A stretch of 64,000 nucleotides of DNA from Candidatus Altarchaeales archaeon (GTDB taxonomy: Archaea > Altiarchaeota > Altiarchaeia > IMC4 > SCGC-AAA252-I15). A program made the translations under genes and the position numbers. The stretch is taken from NCBI GenBank assembly GCA_014727915.1, contig WJMO01000007.1:33773-97772 (forward strand). Direction: 5' to 3'. A model generated the notes under the pieces. That model ran no database searches. It was not told the origin of the DNA and saw nothing but the letters and a program-made list of their open reading frames with translations. Shown here one piece after another: positions 35,169-42,778 of this stretch (position 1 is the stretch's first letter; each line of letters starts with the position of its first letter).

Positions 35169-35717
35169 ATGGCGGTCCCTGTTAAGATAGAGAATATCGT
35201 CTCAGCCATCACCCTCGGAATCCGGATCGACCTCAGGAAATTCGTGGACAAGGTCAGGGGCGTCGAGTATAACCCTGAGAACTTCCCTGGAGTAGTGTAT
35301 AGGGTACATGAGCCCAAGGTTTCGATGCTCATATTCAGCAGCGGCAAGGTGATATGCACTGGTGCGAGGGGTGAGGAGGACATTGACGCGGCGGTGGACC
35401 AGTTGAAGGTCAAACTGGGAGAGGGCGGTGTTAGGGTCAAGGGAGCTCCCGTTATAGAGATACAGAATATTGTGGCAAGCAGCAGCGTGGACGTGAAGGT
35501 GAACCTGGACCAGCTGGCCATAGAATGCTTCAACACAGAATACGAGCCCGAGCAGTTCCCTGGCCTCGTCTACAGGCTTGAGCAGCCCAAGACGGTGATG
35601 CTCATATTCAGAAGTGGGAAGATGATAATCACGGGCGCCAAGAACACCGAGGACATAAGGGTCGCAGCCGAGAAGACAAGGGATATGATACACGAGTACA
35701 AGGCTATAATTGAGTGA
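35169..35717 (+). CDS. tbp: TATA-box-binding protein
   Basis: 182 residues made of two direct repeats (about 1-90 and 91-182), each with the core 'FPGVVYRVHEPKVSMLIFSS' or 'FPGLVYRLEQPKTVMLIFRS' and 'GKVICTGAR'/'GKMIITGAK'. Saddle-shaped basal transcription factor that recruits TFB and RNA polymerase to TATA elements such as those noted here. Normal archaeal length. It lies upstream of archaellin but with 123 bp and a separate promoter between them. Confidence 0.98.
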   Translation: MAVPVKIENIVSAITLGIRIDLRKFVDKVRGVEYNPENFPGVVYRVHEPKVSMLIFSSGKVICTGARGEEDIDAAVDQLKVKLGEGGVRVKGAPVIEIQNIVASSSVDVKVNLDQLAIECFNTEYEPEQFPGLVYRLEQPKTVMLIFRSGKMIITGAKNTEDIRVAAEKTRDMIHEYKAIIE

Positions 35718-35840
35718 AAATCAGCCGCTTAGGGTGCACTGTGCTAATTTAGGGGCAAAAACAGAACCAAATGGTTTTTAAAGTATGAAAAGAAAGATAT
35801 AATCTGAAAACTAATTTTTTATATAAACGAGGGGGAAAAC
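35718..35840 (+). promoter_or_regulatory. Archaellin promoter and leader
   Basis: Two TATA-like elements: GGTTTTTAAAGTATG near 35773, giving a leader of about 35 bases, and TTTTTTATATAAAC near 35818, which is too close to the ATG to serve it. GAGGGGG eight bases before ATG 35841 is a ribosome-binding site. The AT-rich track between them fits a highly expressed gene. Confidence 0.5.
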
Positions 35841-36449
35841 ATGAAGAAACTAGGAAATAAAGGTTTGATGGGAATCGGGACGCTGATAATATTTATTGCG
35901 GTGATCCTGGTTGCCGCCGTAGCCGCTGCCGTTCTGGTTTCGACCTCTGGCAGCCTACAGCAGAGGTCGTTAACGACCGGATCCCAGGCGGAAGAAGGTG
36001 TCTCAACGGGCGCTGAGGCCGTTTCAGTCATGGCGACTGACGGTTCCACAGGCCACGACCTCGAGCACTTCGAGGTTCTTTTGAGGCTCCAGGCTGGAAG
36101 CGAAGCACTGAACTTGAACAACACGGTTGTCCTCGTGGACACTGCGACCACATCGCAGAGCCTTGACTACGGCGGTGCCGTGGCCGATGGTACGGAGTCG
36201 AGCAACACTTACTCGTACGCCGTTACGTACGTGAAGCAGGGCCCCGACTACGAGCAGGACTACCTGAGCCGTGGTGACGTCATAAAGATGAAGTTCAGGT
36301 GCGACGACTGCACGTCAGGTGACACCGGCGGCATCGGCGAGAACAAGAAGGTGCGGATAAAGATTATCCCACGTGTCGGAACGACCTCGATCATCGAGTT
36401 CACGACACCGGACGTTGTCACCGACCAGAGAATAACGCTCTGGCCGTAG
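35841..36449 (+). CDS. flaB: Archaellin (archaeal flagellin)
   Basis: 202 residues. The class III signal MKKLGNKG is followed by LMGIGTLIIFIAVILVAAV, the hallmark archaellin hydrophobic core, and 'EEGVSTGAEAVSVMA' matches the conserved start of the globular domain. The preprotein peptidase would cut after NKG. Single archaellin gene with its own promoter and terminator, unlike the usual multi-gene fla operon; the FlaI/FlaJ pair lies 34 kb away. The globular domain holds a Cys pair ('CDDC'), uncommon in archaellins. Confidence 0.93.
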   Translation: MKKLGNKGLMGIGTLIIFIAVILVAAVAAAVLVSTSGSLQQRSLTTGSQAEEGVSTGAEAVSVMATDGSTGHDLEHFEVLLRLQAGSEALNLNNTVVLVDTATTSQSLDYGGAVADGTESSNTYSYAVTYVKQGPDYEQDYLSRGDVIKMKFRCDDCTSGDTGGIGENKKVRIKIIPRVGTTSIIEFTTPDVVTDQRITLWP

Positions 36450-36463
36450 ACGATTAACCCATC

Positions 36464-36479
36464 GGGGGCATAAGCCCCC
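36464..36479 (+). terminator. Intrinsic-type terminator after archaellin
   Basis: GGGGGC-ATAA-GCCCCC hairpin starting 14 bp after the stop codon, followed by a T-rich stretch (CTCTTTTTCTATTTTTTC). Confidence 0.7.
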
Positions 36480-36557
36480 AAAACTTCTCTTTTTCTATTT
36501 TTTCTCAAAAACCCAGCTAAGGCTATTTATTCCCGTTCTTCCAGATAATCGTATAAG

Positions 36558-37463
36558 ATGAGCAAGCCAGCCAGGGACATCCGGACCGCGGAGATACTCG
36601 ACCGGGAGGAGATCGCCAGGGCTATGAGAGGTCAAGTCGATGAAAAAGTTGCTGACGTTGGTGTTGACCGTGGTCTGGAGGGCCACATAGTTGCTGTTAA
36701 GCGGTTGAACGACGAGGCTGTCACCAGGTTCAGGGGCTTGGACAGCAGGTTCTACGTGGTCACCGCGGGGCACCCTACTAGGGAACAAAAGGATTTTGGA
36801 TTGGTGAATGGTGAGAGACGGGAAGTGGTAAGGACTGTCGACAGCCCCCATGACCTGATCGTCTTTGATGTTAAGGGCGTGCTGGACGTTCCGAACCGTG
36901 ACCGTGAGGATAACGAGCCTGTGAGGGCTGTCACAGGGGTTGTGTTGGATGGGCAGAGCTGCGCGGTGAAGCACACCTGTCTTGTGCTGGGAGTCGCTCC
37001 AGACGATTTCAAGCTTCCGGGGCCGAGATTATCGGATGATGATGTCGATTCATTAGGCCGTCTGGGAGTATTCCCTCCGAAAAGCAGGGACCTTAACATG
37101 TTAAAGGGGAGGAGGCTTGCTTTTTTGATGTACCGGCATCCGCTGCAGGAGGGCATGCCCGTTGGCTTCTTCAACCAGGATGGTAGCACGGACAGTTTCT
37201 TTGGGAACCTGACAGTTAACGTGAGCCCGGCCATTACGGACGTTGAGGCGAGGGTTGACGTGGGGGCGGATACAAGCACCGTTATGATCAGGAAGGGTGC
37301 TAGGGAGGTTGACAGGAGACTAGAGAGCGTTTTAGCGGGTGATACCAGGAACCCCAACGACATAGCGGGCATATTGGACGACCTCCGGGGGGTTTCAGGA
37401 GAGAGCAGGAGATGGCACAATCAGAGGGAGGTGAGAGACAGCGGGATAATTCCGGGGAGATGA
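36558..37463 (+). CDS. Uncharacterised protein (301 aa)
   Basis: 301 residues (MSKPARDIRTAEILDREEIA...). Highly charged and soluble, without signal peptide, transmembrane helices or a recognised motif. Three Cys are clustered around 'DGQSCAVKHTC'. A TATA-like GCTATTTATTC is about 30 bp upstream of the ATG. It ends five bases before the convergent nikR. I cannot assign a function. Confidence 0.7.
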   Translation: MSKPARDIRTAEILDREEIARAMRGQVDEKVADVGVDRGLEGHIVAVKRLNDEAVTRFRGLDSRFYVVTAGHPTREQKDFGLVNGERREVVRTVDSPHDLIVFDVKGVLDVPNRDREDNEPVRAVTGVVLDGQSCAVKHTCLVLGVAPDDFKLPGPRLSDDDVDSLGRLGVFPPKSRDLNMLKGRRLAFLMYRHPLQEGMPVGFFNQDGSTDSFFGNLTVNVSPAITDVEARVDVGADTSTVMIRKGAREVDRRLESVLAGDTRNPNDIAGILDDLRGVSGESRRWHNQREVRDSGIIPGR

Positions 37464-37468
37464 TAGTT

Positions 37469-37870
37469 TCATTTGAGTATTGATAGTTTGCAGTTTTCCA
37501 CGCCGCGTATGGCGCTCAGTCCGCCGTAGAGTTCCCGTATCTTTACTGCTTCGCCTTCGACTATCAGGACTTCCACGCATTCTGCGTGTGTTATGTGACT
37601 GTGCATCGTGGATTTGATGCTGGTTTCGTGTTTGTGCTGCAATTCCACCAGTTTCTTGTTCACGTCGGAGACGTGATGGTCGTATAGGTAGGATATCGTT
37701 CCGGTAGCCTTGCCGTTCGACCTGGGACGCTTCTGCGTTATGAATTCGCGCACTGCGTCGGCTATGGCTTTGCTGCGGTTGGAGTAGCCCAGGTCTTCTA
37801 TGAGCCTGTCAAACCTCTCGACCAGCTTGCCGGGGAGGGAGACCCCGAATCGTGTCACCCTGTCAGCCAT
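37469..37870 (-). CDS. nikR: Nickel-responsive transcriptional regulator NikR
   Basis: 133 residues. The N-terminal ribbon-helix-helix ('TRFGVSLPGKLVERFDRLI') and C-terminal ACT-like domain fit NikR. The four nickel ligands are in the exact spacing of the family: His79, His90, His92 and Cys98, within 'MHSHITHAEC'. NikR tetramers bind a two-half-site operator when Ni2+ is present and repress nickel uptake. Divergent gene 37932 and the inverted repeats between them suggest that the adjacent membrane proteins are its targets. Confidence 0.93.
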   Translation of the reverse strand: MADRVTRFGVSLPGKLVERFDRLIEDLGYSNRSKAIADAVREFITQKRPRSNGKATGTISYLYDHHVSDVNKKLVELQHKHETSIKSTMHSHITHAECVEVLIVEGEAVKIRELYGGLSAIRGVENCKLSILK

Positions 37871-37931
37871 CCAATGTCACCATGCTTTTATATGTGTAAC
37901 ACAAATTTAAAAAGAGTGTTATGGTGATTGT
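37871..37931. promoter_or_regulatory. Probable NikR operator: nested inverted repeats
   Basis: TAACAC (37897-37902), 13 bases, then GTGTTA (37916-37921) forms one perfect inverted pair. TCACCAT (37877-37883) and ATGGTGA (37921-37927) form a wider one. Two separated half-sites suit a NikR tetramer. CTTTTATATG supplies a possible TATA element. The binding assignment is inferred from position. Confidence 0.55.
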
Positions 37932-38222
37932 ATGTGGTTGATTGTCTCGTCTGTGGCGGCTGTTGCGGTGACCGCATTGTGGGCCTTTACTCCGAAGAAG
38001 TACAAGCTGGGCAGCCTTGCCATAATGCTGTGGGGGCTTTCGCTGATGATATTCGTGGATCATGCCCTGGGATATGAGGGAGGTCCGTTCATCGAGATGG
38101 AAACCGACGGACTGATTGAGAGCGGGACAGTATTGGGGATCGCGATGATCATGCCGTTATTTATTATCTGGGAGATCCAACTAGTTATTTCAAAGATGAG
38201 AGGAGAGCTAAATACGAGGTGA
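37932..38222 (+). CDS. Small membrane protein, first of a paralogous pair next to nikR
   Basis: 96 residues with three hydrophobic helices. 'PKKYKLGSLAIMLWG' followed by 'VDHALGYEGGPFIEM' resembles the downstream protein's 'PEKYHIGWFNTLVLGG' and 'LEHLASGEIVPYPPF', so the two are paralogues and likely pair in the membrane. The conserved D/E-H dyad at the end of helix 2 might bind a metal. It is transcribed divergently from nikR. No known nickel transporter family recognised. Confidence 0.65.
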   Translation: MWLIVSSVAAVAVTALWAFTPKKYKLGSLAIMLWGLSLMIFVDHALGYEGGPFIEMETDGLIESGTVLGIAMIMPLFIIWEIQLVISKMRGELNTR

Positions 38223-38228
38223 AATAGG

Positions 38229-38564
38229 ATGGCATGTTTTTCAGCACCGTTGGCTGTGGGCATGATAACCACGGCATGCAGGAAGAGGATACCGGAAAAA
38301 TACCATATCGGATGGTTCAACACCCTTGTGCTTGGTGGTTCAGCAGGTCTGCTACTGGAGCACCTGGCAAGCGGGGAGATAGTGCCTTACCCGCCCTTTC
38401 TCACGGCGATGGCAAGCCCCGCCGAGACTGCGGTGATGGTCGCGGAGATAATGTCCATAGGCGTTCCGATGCTCCTCGCATGCGTTGGAGTATGGGGTGC
38501 TATGGTGTTAGCCGCCAACTACTTCGAGCACACGGCAAATTCCAGGGCAGAACACAGGGCGTGA
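38229..38564 (+). CDS. Small membrane protein, second of a paralogous pair next to nikR
   Basis: 111 residues, three predicted helices, six bases after its paralogue. It shares the Pro-x-Lys-Tyr and Glu-His features and adds a Cys in the first helix ('ITTACRKRIPEKY') and another in the last ('MLLACVGVWGAMV'). The C-terminal tail is hydrophilic with His residues. Probable heteromer with 37932..38222; possible metal-related membrane complex, inferred from nikR context only. Confidence 0.65.
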   Translation: MACFSAPLAVGMITTACRKRIPEKYHIGWFNTLVLGGSAGLLLEHLASGEIVPYPPFLTAMASPAETAVMVAEIMSIGVPMLLACVGVWGAMVLAANYFEHTANSRAEHRA

Positions 38565-38611
38565 ACTGGGCATCACAGGTAAAGTTTGGCGTTTGAAAGC
38601 TGGCCTAGAGG

Positions 38612-38941
38612 TCAGATCCTTTCGAGTATCTGCTTTACCCTTCTGTCTTTTATCCTGTAGAATGCGAGCTTGCCTTTGCCGTAGCTCTCGATTATGTCAT
38701 TGTCCTTAAGTTTGGTCAGGTGTTGGCTGATGTTCGGCTGGCTCTTGCCCATAGCCTCGGATAGGACGCAGACGCAGAGGTCTTTTTCGGACAGTAGGTT
38801 GAGTATCTGGATTCTTGTGGGGTTTGCGAGTACCTTCAGGTAGTCAGCCTTCTCCCTCGCCATCTCAGGTCGGATCATGCGCTTCTTTGCTGGAGAGACC
38901 TCACACTTGCACTTTCGCATCTCCTCTTCGGTGATTGTCAT
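38612..38941 (-). CDS. ArsR/SmtB-family metalloregulator
   Basis: 109 residues. The winged helix ('LKVLANPTRIQILNLLSEKDLCVCVLSEAMGKSQPNISQHL') carries the alpha-3 metal box variant 'DLCVCVL'. A further Cys pair ('CKCEV') at the N-terminus could complete a thiolate site as in ArsR/CadC. I use ATG 38941 because TTTATATAATAA lies about 25 bp upstream; the track start at 38974 would read through it. Divergent from a Cys-rich peptide, permease and GDT1 transporter, which it presumably represses until metal binds. Confidence 0.9.
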   Translation of the reverse strand: MTITEEEMRKCKCEVSPAKKRMIRPEMAREKADYLKVLANPTRIQILNLLSEKDLCVCVLSEAMGKSQPNISQHLTKLKDNDIIESYGKGKLAFYRIKDRRVKQILERI

Positions 38942-39015
38942 GGTAACCACTAGGTTTTTATTATATAAATTCATATTATCATATTCGAAATTTATTATAT
39001 GAATTGGTGGTTTTT
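38942..39015. promoter_or_regulatory. Divergent promoter and ArsR-type operator
   Basis: Perfect inverted repeat AATTCATAT (38968-38976) and ATATGAATT (38997-39005) in an AT-rich spacer, overlapping the minus-strand TATA box (TTTATATAA) and the region before ATG 39016, which has a GGTGG ribosome-binding site. Confidence 0.6.
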
Positions 39016-39156
39016 ATGTCGGACGAAAAAAAAGAGGGCTTCCTGACCCGGATATTGGGTAAACTGGATAGGAAGCTGGAGGAGAAGTCAAAGGAAGGCT
39101 GCGGTTGCGAATGTGAATGCAAGGAAAAAGACGATAAGGGGTCGTGCTGCGAATGA
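39016..39156 (+). CDS. Small Cys-rich, probable metal-binding peptide (46 aa)
   Basis: Too short for the track. It begins MSDEKKEGFLTRILGKLD and ends 'CGCECECKEKDDKGSCCE', with six Cys in the last 18 residues. A GGTGG ribosome-binding site is upstream and its stop overlaps the permease start as ATGA. The amphipathic N-terminus could sit at the membrane. It is likely a metal or metalloid chaperone delivering ions to the permease. Inferred from Cys content and operon position. Confidence 0.75.
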   Translation: MSDEKKEGFLTRILGKLDRKLEEKSKEGCGCECECKEKDDKGSCCE

Positions 39157-40097
39157 TAGAAGAGGCTGTCAACGTACTGGTATACGATATTGGGGGATTG
39201 GAAGCCCAGTCAACATTGGGGGAGACCGTGCACTTCTTCATCTACGACAGCGTGAAGATATTGCTACTGCTCTACTTCATGATAGCATTCATCGGAGTGT
39301 TCAGAACGTTCATATCCCCGTCGAGGATACGGGATTGGATGACCACCCAAACCCACGGATTAAGCTATGTGGCAGCCTCGCTCCTGGGGATCTTGACCCC
39401 TTTCTGCTCCTGCTCTTCGATCCCGATCTTCATGAGCTTCATAAAGGCCGGAGTACCCCTTGGACCCTCCTTCTCCTTCCTAGTGACCTCCCCCTTGATA
39501 AACGAGTACCTTGTCGTTTTGATGGTGGGGTTCTTCGGGTTGAGGATAACCGGGATGTACATCCTGTTCGGGATGGTCTTGGGCGTTTCAGCCGGTATGC
39601 TGGCAGGCAGACTGAACCTCGAGAAGTACATCGTGGAGGATATCAGAGGCGACAGAGACTTGGATGAGAAGAAGTACCAGGGCGTAGGAGAGAGGATTTC
39701 ATACGGAATGGAGGAGGCATCCTCCATCGTCAGGAAGCTGTGGATGTGGGTGCTGTTAGGCGTTGGGGTGGGCGCCGTGATACACGGTTACGTTCCCGAG
39801 GAGATGATCCACAACGTCCTGGAGAGGACGGGGGTGTTCTCCGTGCCCTTTGCCACGGTCGTGGGAGTGCCCATATACGCCAACTGCAGCGCGGTCGTCC
39901 CAGTAGCCGTTGTACTGTTCCAGAAGGGCGTTCCATTGGGGACGGCCCTCGCCTTCATGATGGCCACCGCAGCCCTAAGCCTTCCGGAAGCTGTGATACT
40001 CAGGAGGGTGATGAAGCTGCCGCTCATCGCGGTCTTCTTCACGATGGTGGCGGCGGGGATAATGCTAATAGGATACCTGTTCAATTTCATACAGTGA
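39153..40097 (+). CDS. DUF318-type permease (ArsP-like metalloid efflux candidate)
   Basis: 314 residues, eight predicted helices in two halves. The first half has the signature 'PFCSCSSIPIFMSFIKAG' and the second half the matching 'PIYANCSAVVPVAVVLFQKG'. ArsP-type members export trivalent organoarsenicals; other members are uncharacterised. The start is ATG 39153 (the track adds three residues from GTG). It is operon-linked to the Cys-rich peptide and under likely ArsR control. A longer relative is encoded at 51734..52924. Confidence 0.85.
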   Translation: MIEEAVNVLVYDIGGLEAQSTLGETVHFFIYDSVKILLLLYFMIAFIGVFRTFISPSRIRDWMTTQTHGLSYVAASLLGILTPFCSCSSIPIFMSFIKAGVPLGPSFSFLVTSPLINEYLVVLMVGFFGLRITGMYILFGMVLGVSAGMLAGRLNLEKYIVEDIRGDRDLDEKKYQGVGERISYGMEEASSIVRKLWMWVLLGVGVGAVIHGYVPEEMIHNVLERTGVFSVPFATVVGVPIYANCSAVVPVAVVLFQKGVPLGTALAFMMATAALSLPEAVILRRVMKLPLIAVFFTMVAAGIMLIGYLFNFIQ

Positions 40098-40099
40098 AG

Positions 40100-40651
40100 A
40101 TGGCTGCCGACTTCATAGCACCGTTCATCGCCGTTGGTCTGGCAGAGTTGGGAGACAAGACCCAGTTGGCTCTGATACTGCTCTCCACCAGGACCAAAAG
40201 GCGGGTTCTACTGCTATCAGGTGCTGTGCTAGGGTTCCTCCTGGTTGATGGGGTCGCGGTGGCTGCCGGCTCATGGGTTGGCGACGCCCTCCCGAGGGAT
40301 GTTGTGAAAGCAGCGGCGGGGCTTGCGTTCATCCTATTCGGGGCGGTGATGTTGATGTCCGGTGGAGAGAACGACAGGGAGAGGATAAGGCCAGGGAACC
40401 CGTTCATTTCCTCATTCCTGCTGATCTCATTGACCGAGTTCGGAGACAAGACCCAGATAGCAGCCGGACTGTTCGCCGCACGATATAATCCCCTGATGGT
40501 GCTGGCGGGCGCGATGGCATCGTTGACGCTGCTGTCAGCAGCTGCCATAGCGTTGGGGAGCGGGCTATCTGCCAGGGTTAACCCCGAGAAGGCCAGCAGG
40601 ATAGCAGGAATGACATTCATCATCATAGGCGTTGGAACCGTCATCATCTGA
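40100..40651 (+). CDS. GDT1/TMEM165 (UPF0016) family cation transporter
   Basis: 183 residues with six helices and two copies of the family motif E-x-G-D-K-(T/S): 'VGLAELGDKTQLALIL' and 'SLTEFGDKTQIAAGLF'. The family transports Mn2+ or Ca2+ out of the cytosol. The track ORF begins at 39740 in a shadow of the permease gene; the real start is ATG 40100, two bases after the permease stop. Its place in the ArsR operon suggests it answers the same metal stress. Confidence 0.92.
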   Translation: MAADFIAPFIAVGLAELGDKTQLALILLSTRTKRRVLLLSGAVLGFLLVDGVAVAAGSWVGDALPRDVVKAAAGLAFILFGAVMLMSGGENDRERIRPGNPFISSFLLISLTEFGDKTQIAAGLFAARYNPLMVLAGAMASLTLLSAAAIALGSGLSARVNPEKASRIAGMTFIIIGVGTVII

Positions 40652-40696
40652 AACCCGCGTATGGAATCGATAAACAGGTTATCCGAGCCACAACGG

Positions 40697-40705
40697 ATAT
40701 AAAAG
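40697..40705 (+). promoter_or_regulatory. TATA box of the small lipoprotein gene
   Basis: ATATAAAAG centred about 26 bp before GTG 40727, which supports a leaderless mRNA and a GTG start. Confidence 0.6.
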
Positions 40706-40726
40706 AGGGGAATACCAAATCAATTT

Positions 40727-40969
40727 GTGAAATCAAGGGTGTTGATAATCTTGCTCGTATTGTCTCTTTCCCACGGGTGTATTGACATATCCGTTGGCAC
40801 GAAACCTCCGAGGGGCGATGTTGACCTGGAGAACTGCGAGCTTGTCAGGTGCTCCTATCACTTCCCCCGCCTGGACCCGTGCCTGGCGGACTCATGCTGT
40901 GAACCAGCGTACAACAAGACTGGAGATTACGTGAACTGCCGGATAAAAGCCAAGGATAATGAGGGCTGA
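40727..40969 (+). CDS. Small secreted Cys-rich protein, lipoprotein-like
   Basis: 80 residues from GTG. The N-terminal helix ends in 'LSLSHGC', resembling a lipobox, and the mature part contains six further Cys ('CELVRC', 'CLADSCCEP', 'NCR') and one sequon. It is likely anchored outside the membrane through the Cys or secreted. It lies two bases before the regulator gene, so the two are co-transcribed. No family recognised. Confidence 0.6.
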   Translation: MKSRVLIILLVLSLSHGCIDISVGTKPPRGDVDLENCELVRCSYHFPRLDPCLADSCCEPAYNKTGDYVNCRIKAKDNEG

Positions 40970-40971
40970 CC

Positions 40972-41931
40972 ATGGACCTTGACAAGTTGGACAGGAGGAT
41001 ACTCTACCACCTTAGCCTGGATTCCAGGAAGTCCGCAAGGGAGATCGGCAGGGAAGTGCGCGCATCCAAGGAGACCGTTAACTACCGGATAAAACGACTG
41101 GTAAATAAGGGAGTCATCAATAATTTCTTCACGTTGATGAACCTCTCATCGCTTGGATACGAGTACTACCAGGTCTTCCTGAAGATGCGCGACAACACCC
41201 CAACCACTGACAAACGCATTATAAGATTCCTCGTGGAAGACAGTAATTGCTGGAATGTTAGGTCGCTTGAGGGCGTATACGAGGTTTCCTTCACCTTCAT
41301 CGCTGAGAACCCCGGGTCGATGTGGGATTTCCTCCGGAGGTTGAACGAGAAGTTCGGAGACCACATAACAGAGGATTCAACACATACCATATTAGAGACG
41401 TATAAGATGCACCAGGTATTCTACGCTAGCAGGACGTCTAGGATGACGTCCATGAGACACTATGACATCGAAAAGAACGATTGTGACGGTCTGGACATGA
41501 GGATCATCGAGCTCACATCCAACAACGCCAGGGTTAAGGTGTCAGATATAGCAGACAGGTTAGGGGAGCCAAGCCAGAAGATCGCCTATCGGATGGAACG
41601 TCTGAGGGATGAGGGGGTGATCGTCCTTTATTCGTTCGACATGAACTACCATATGCTGGACATGGAGTCGATAATGATATGCATCTCCCTCAAGGACATG
41701 GGGTCATTCGATAACATACTCCATTTCTTTGACGCAACTAACACTTCCAGCTACGGGTACAAGCTGCTGGGCAGATACGACATATCCGTTGAGTTGCAGA
41801 TCAGGAACCCAAAGATGTTCAGGGACATCATCGGCGAATTCAAGAGAAGGTTCAACGGCGCATACTCGGATTATGACATATTCAGGACGACCCAGAGATT
41901 CCTCCTAGAGAAACCGATAATGCCTGCGTGA
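40972..41931 (+). CDS. Tandem Lrp/AsnC-type transcription regulator
   Basis: 319 residues consisting of two AsnC-type winged helices, at about 1-60 ('LDKLDRRILYHLSLDSRKSA') and 165-225 ('LDMRIIELTSNNARVKVSDI'). Each is followed by a region of the RAM-like type. Most Lrp proteins have one HTH and one RAM domain, so this looks like a fused duplication that could act as a pseudo-dimer on one chain. It lies immediately upstream of the island starting at 42.1 kb and may regulate it, though this is inference from position. Confidence 0.85.
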   Translation: MDLDKLDRRILYHLSLDSRKSAREIGREVRASKETVNYRIKRLVNKGVINNFFTLMNLSSLGYEYYQVFLKMRDNTPTTDKRIIRFLVEDSNCWNVRSLEGVYEVSFTFIAENPGSMWDFLRRLNEKFGDHITEDSTHTILETYKMHQVFYASRTSRMTSMRHYDIEKNDCDGLDMRIIELTSNNARVKVSDIADRLGEPSQKIAYRMERLRDEGVIVLYSFDMNYHMLDMESIMICISLKDMGSFDNILHFFDATNTSSYGYKLLGRYDISVELQIRNPKMFRDIIGEFKRRFNGAYSDYDIFRTTQRFLLEKPIMPA

Positions 41932-42050
41932 GCAGTAGTATAGTTTAAGCACCGTGGCAGCCAAGACACTATTTGAAAAATATTCAACATAAAATCTATC
42001 ATTTTTTGTTTATTTTATAAAAAAATTTGTTTTTGATAAAAAATCAACCC

Positions 42051-42066
42051 GAAAGGTTTTTATATC
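42051..42066 (+). promoter_or_regulatory. Promoter at the head of the stress island
   Basis: GAAAGGTTTTTATATC has a BRE-like purine stretch joined to TTTTTATAT, the best-looking archaeal promoter core in this area. Its predicted start site (around 42088) is close to both possible start codons of the first PRC-barrel gene. AT-rich sequence with T runs at 41990-42045 may end the regulator transcript. Confidence 0.65.
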
Positions 42067-42097
42067 GTTGGTCGTTACTCCCTAAATGGTGACAGAG

Positions 42098-42757
42098 ATG
42101 CTACGTAGTATCGAAAGCTTGAAGGGAGAAACGCTTGAGGCGGTCGACGGGCCCATAGGAACCGTCAAAGAATGCTACTTTGAAGACGACACATGGAATA
42201 TAAGATACCTTGTGGCAGACACGAGAAAATGGCTGCCTGGGAGGAAAGTCCTGATAATACCGGATGCGCTCAAGGTTGCTGAAATCGACTCCGAAAGGAT
42301 GCCCGTGAAGATGACGAAGGAACAGATCGAGAACAGCCCGGGAATAGAAGCCGACAAGCCGGTCTCACGGCAGGACGAGGAGAGGATAAGCGAATACTAC
42401 AAGTGGCCGCCCTATTGGAGCAACGGAGATGACCCGAACCTCAGGAGCACCGACGAGATAGTCGGTTATGACGTGTTCTCAAAAGAGGGGAAGTCCGGGG
42501 TGGTCGACGACCTAATAATAGACCTGAGAGATGGGATCATCAGGTATTTCGTGGTCGTCTTGGATGGTGCCAGCGGAAAGAGGGTGCTCTTATCCCCGGC
42601 ATGGGACAGCATAGAACACAACAAGAAGAAGGTGGTCTTAGATGTCGAGAGGGAGAAGATGTTGAAGGCAAGGGAGTACATGCCTGACACCGCAGTTAAC
42701 CGGGAATACGAGGAGGCGCTGTTCGACTACTACGGAAGGCTAAAGTATTGGATATGA
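42098..42757 (+). CDS. PRC-barrel protein, copy 1 (two PRC-barrel units)
   Basis: 219 residues. 'MLRSIESLKGETLEAVDGPIGTVKECYFEDDTW' begins a PRC barrel and 'STDEIVGYDVFSKEGKSGVVDDLII' the second. Each ends near phrases like 'VRYLVADTR' or 'IRYFVVVLD'. PRC barrels are small beta domains found in RimM, photosynthetic reaction centre H subunit and stress proteins. The start is set at ATG 42098 since copies 2 and 3 begin at the equivalent residue and GGTGA precedes it. ATG 42086, leaderless, is a possible alternative. Confidence 0.85.
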   Translation: MLRSIESLKGETLEAVDGPIGTVKECYFEDDTWNIRYLVADTRKWLPGRKVLIIPDALKVAEIDSERMPVKMTKEQIENSPGIEADKPVSRQDEERISEYYKWPPYWSNGDDPNLRSTDEIVGYDVFSKEGKSGVVDDLIIDLRDGIIRYFVVVLDGASGKRVLLSPAWDSIEHNKKKVVLDVEREKMLKAREYMPDTAVNREYEEALFDYYGRLKYWI

Positions 42758-42778
42758 AAGAGGGAAGAGGTGGAAACG

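Noticed and set aside
39740-40099. N-terminal extension of the GDT1 ORF
   Set aside because: This part overlaps the permease gene in another frame and has no membrane helices; the family starts at ATG 40100.
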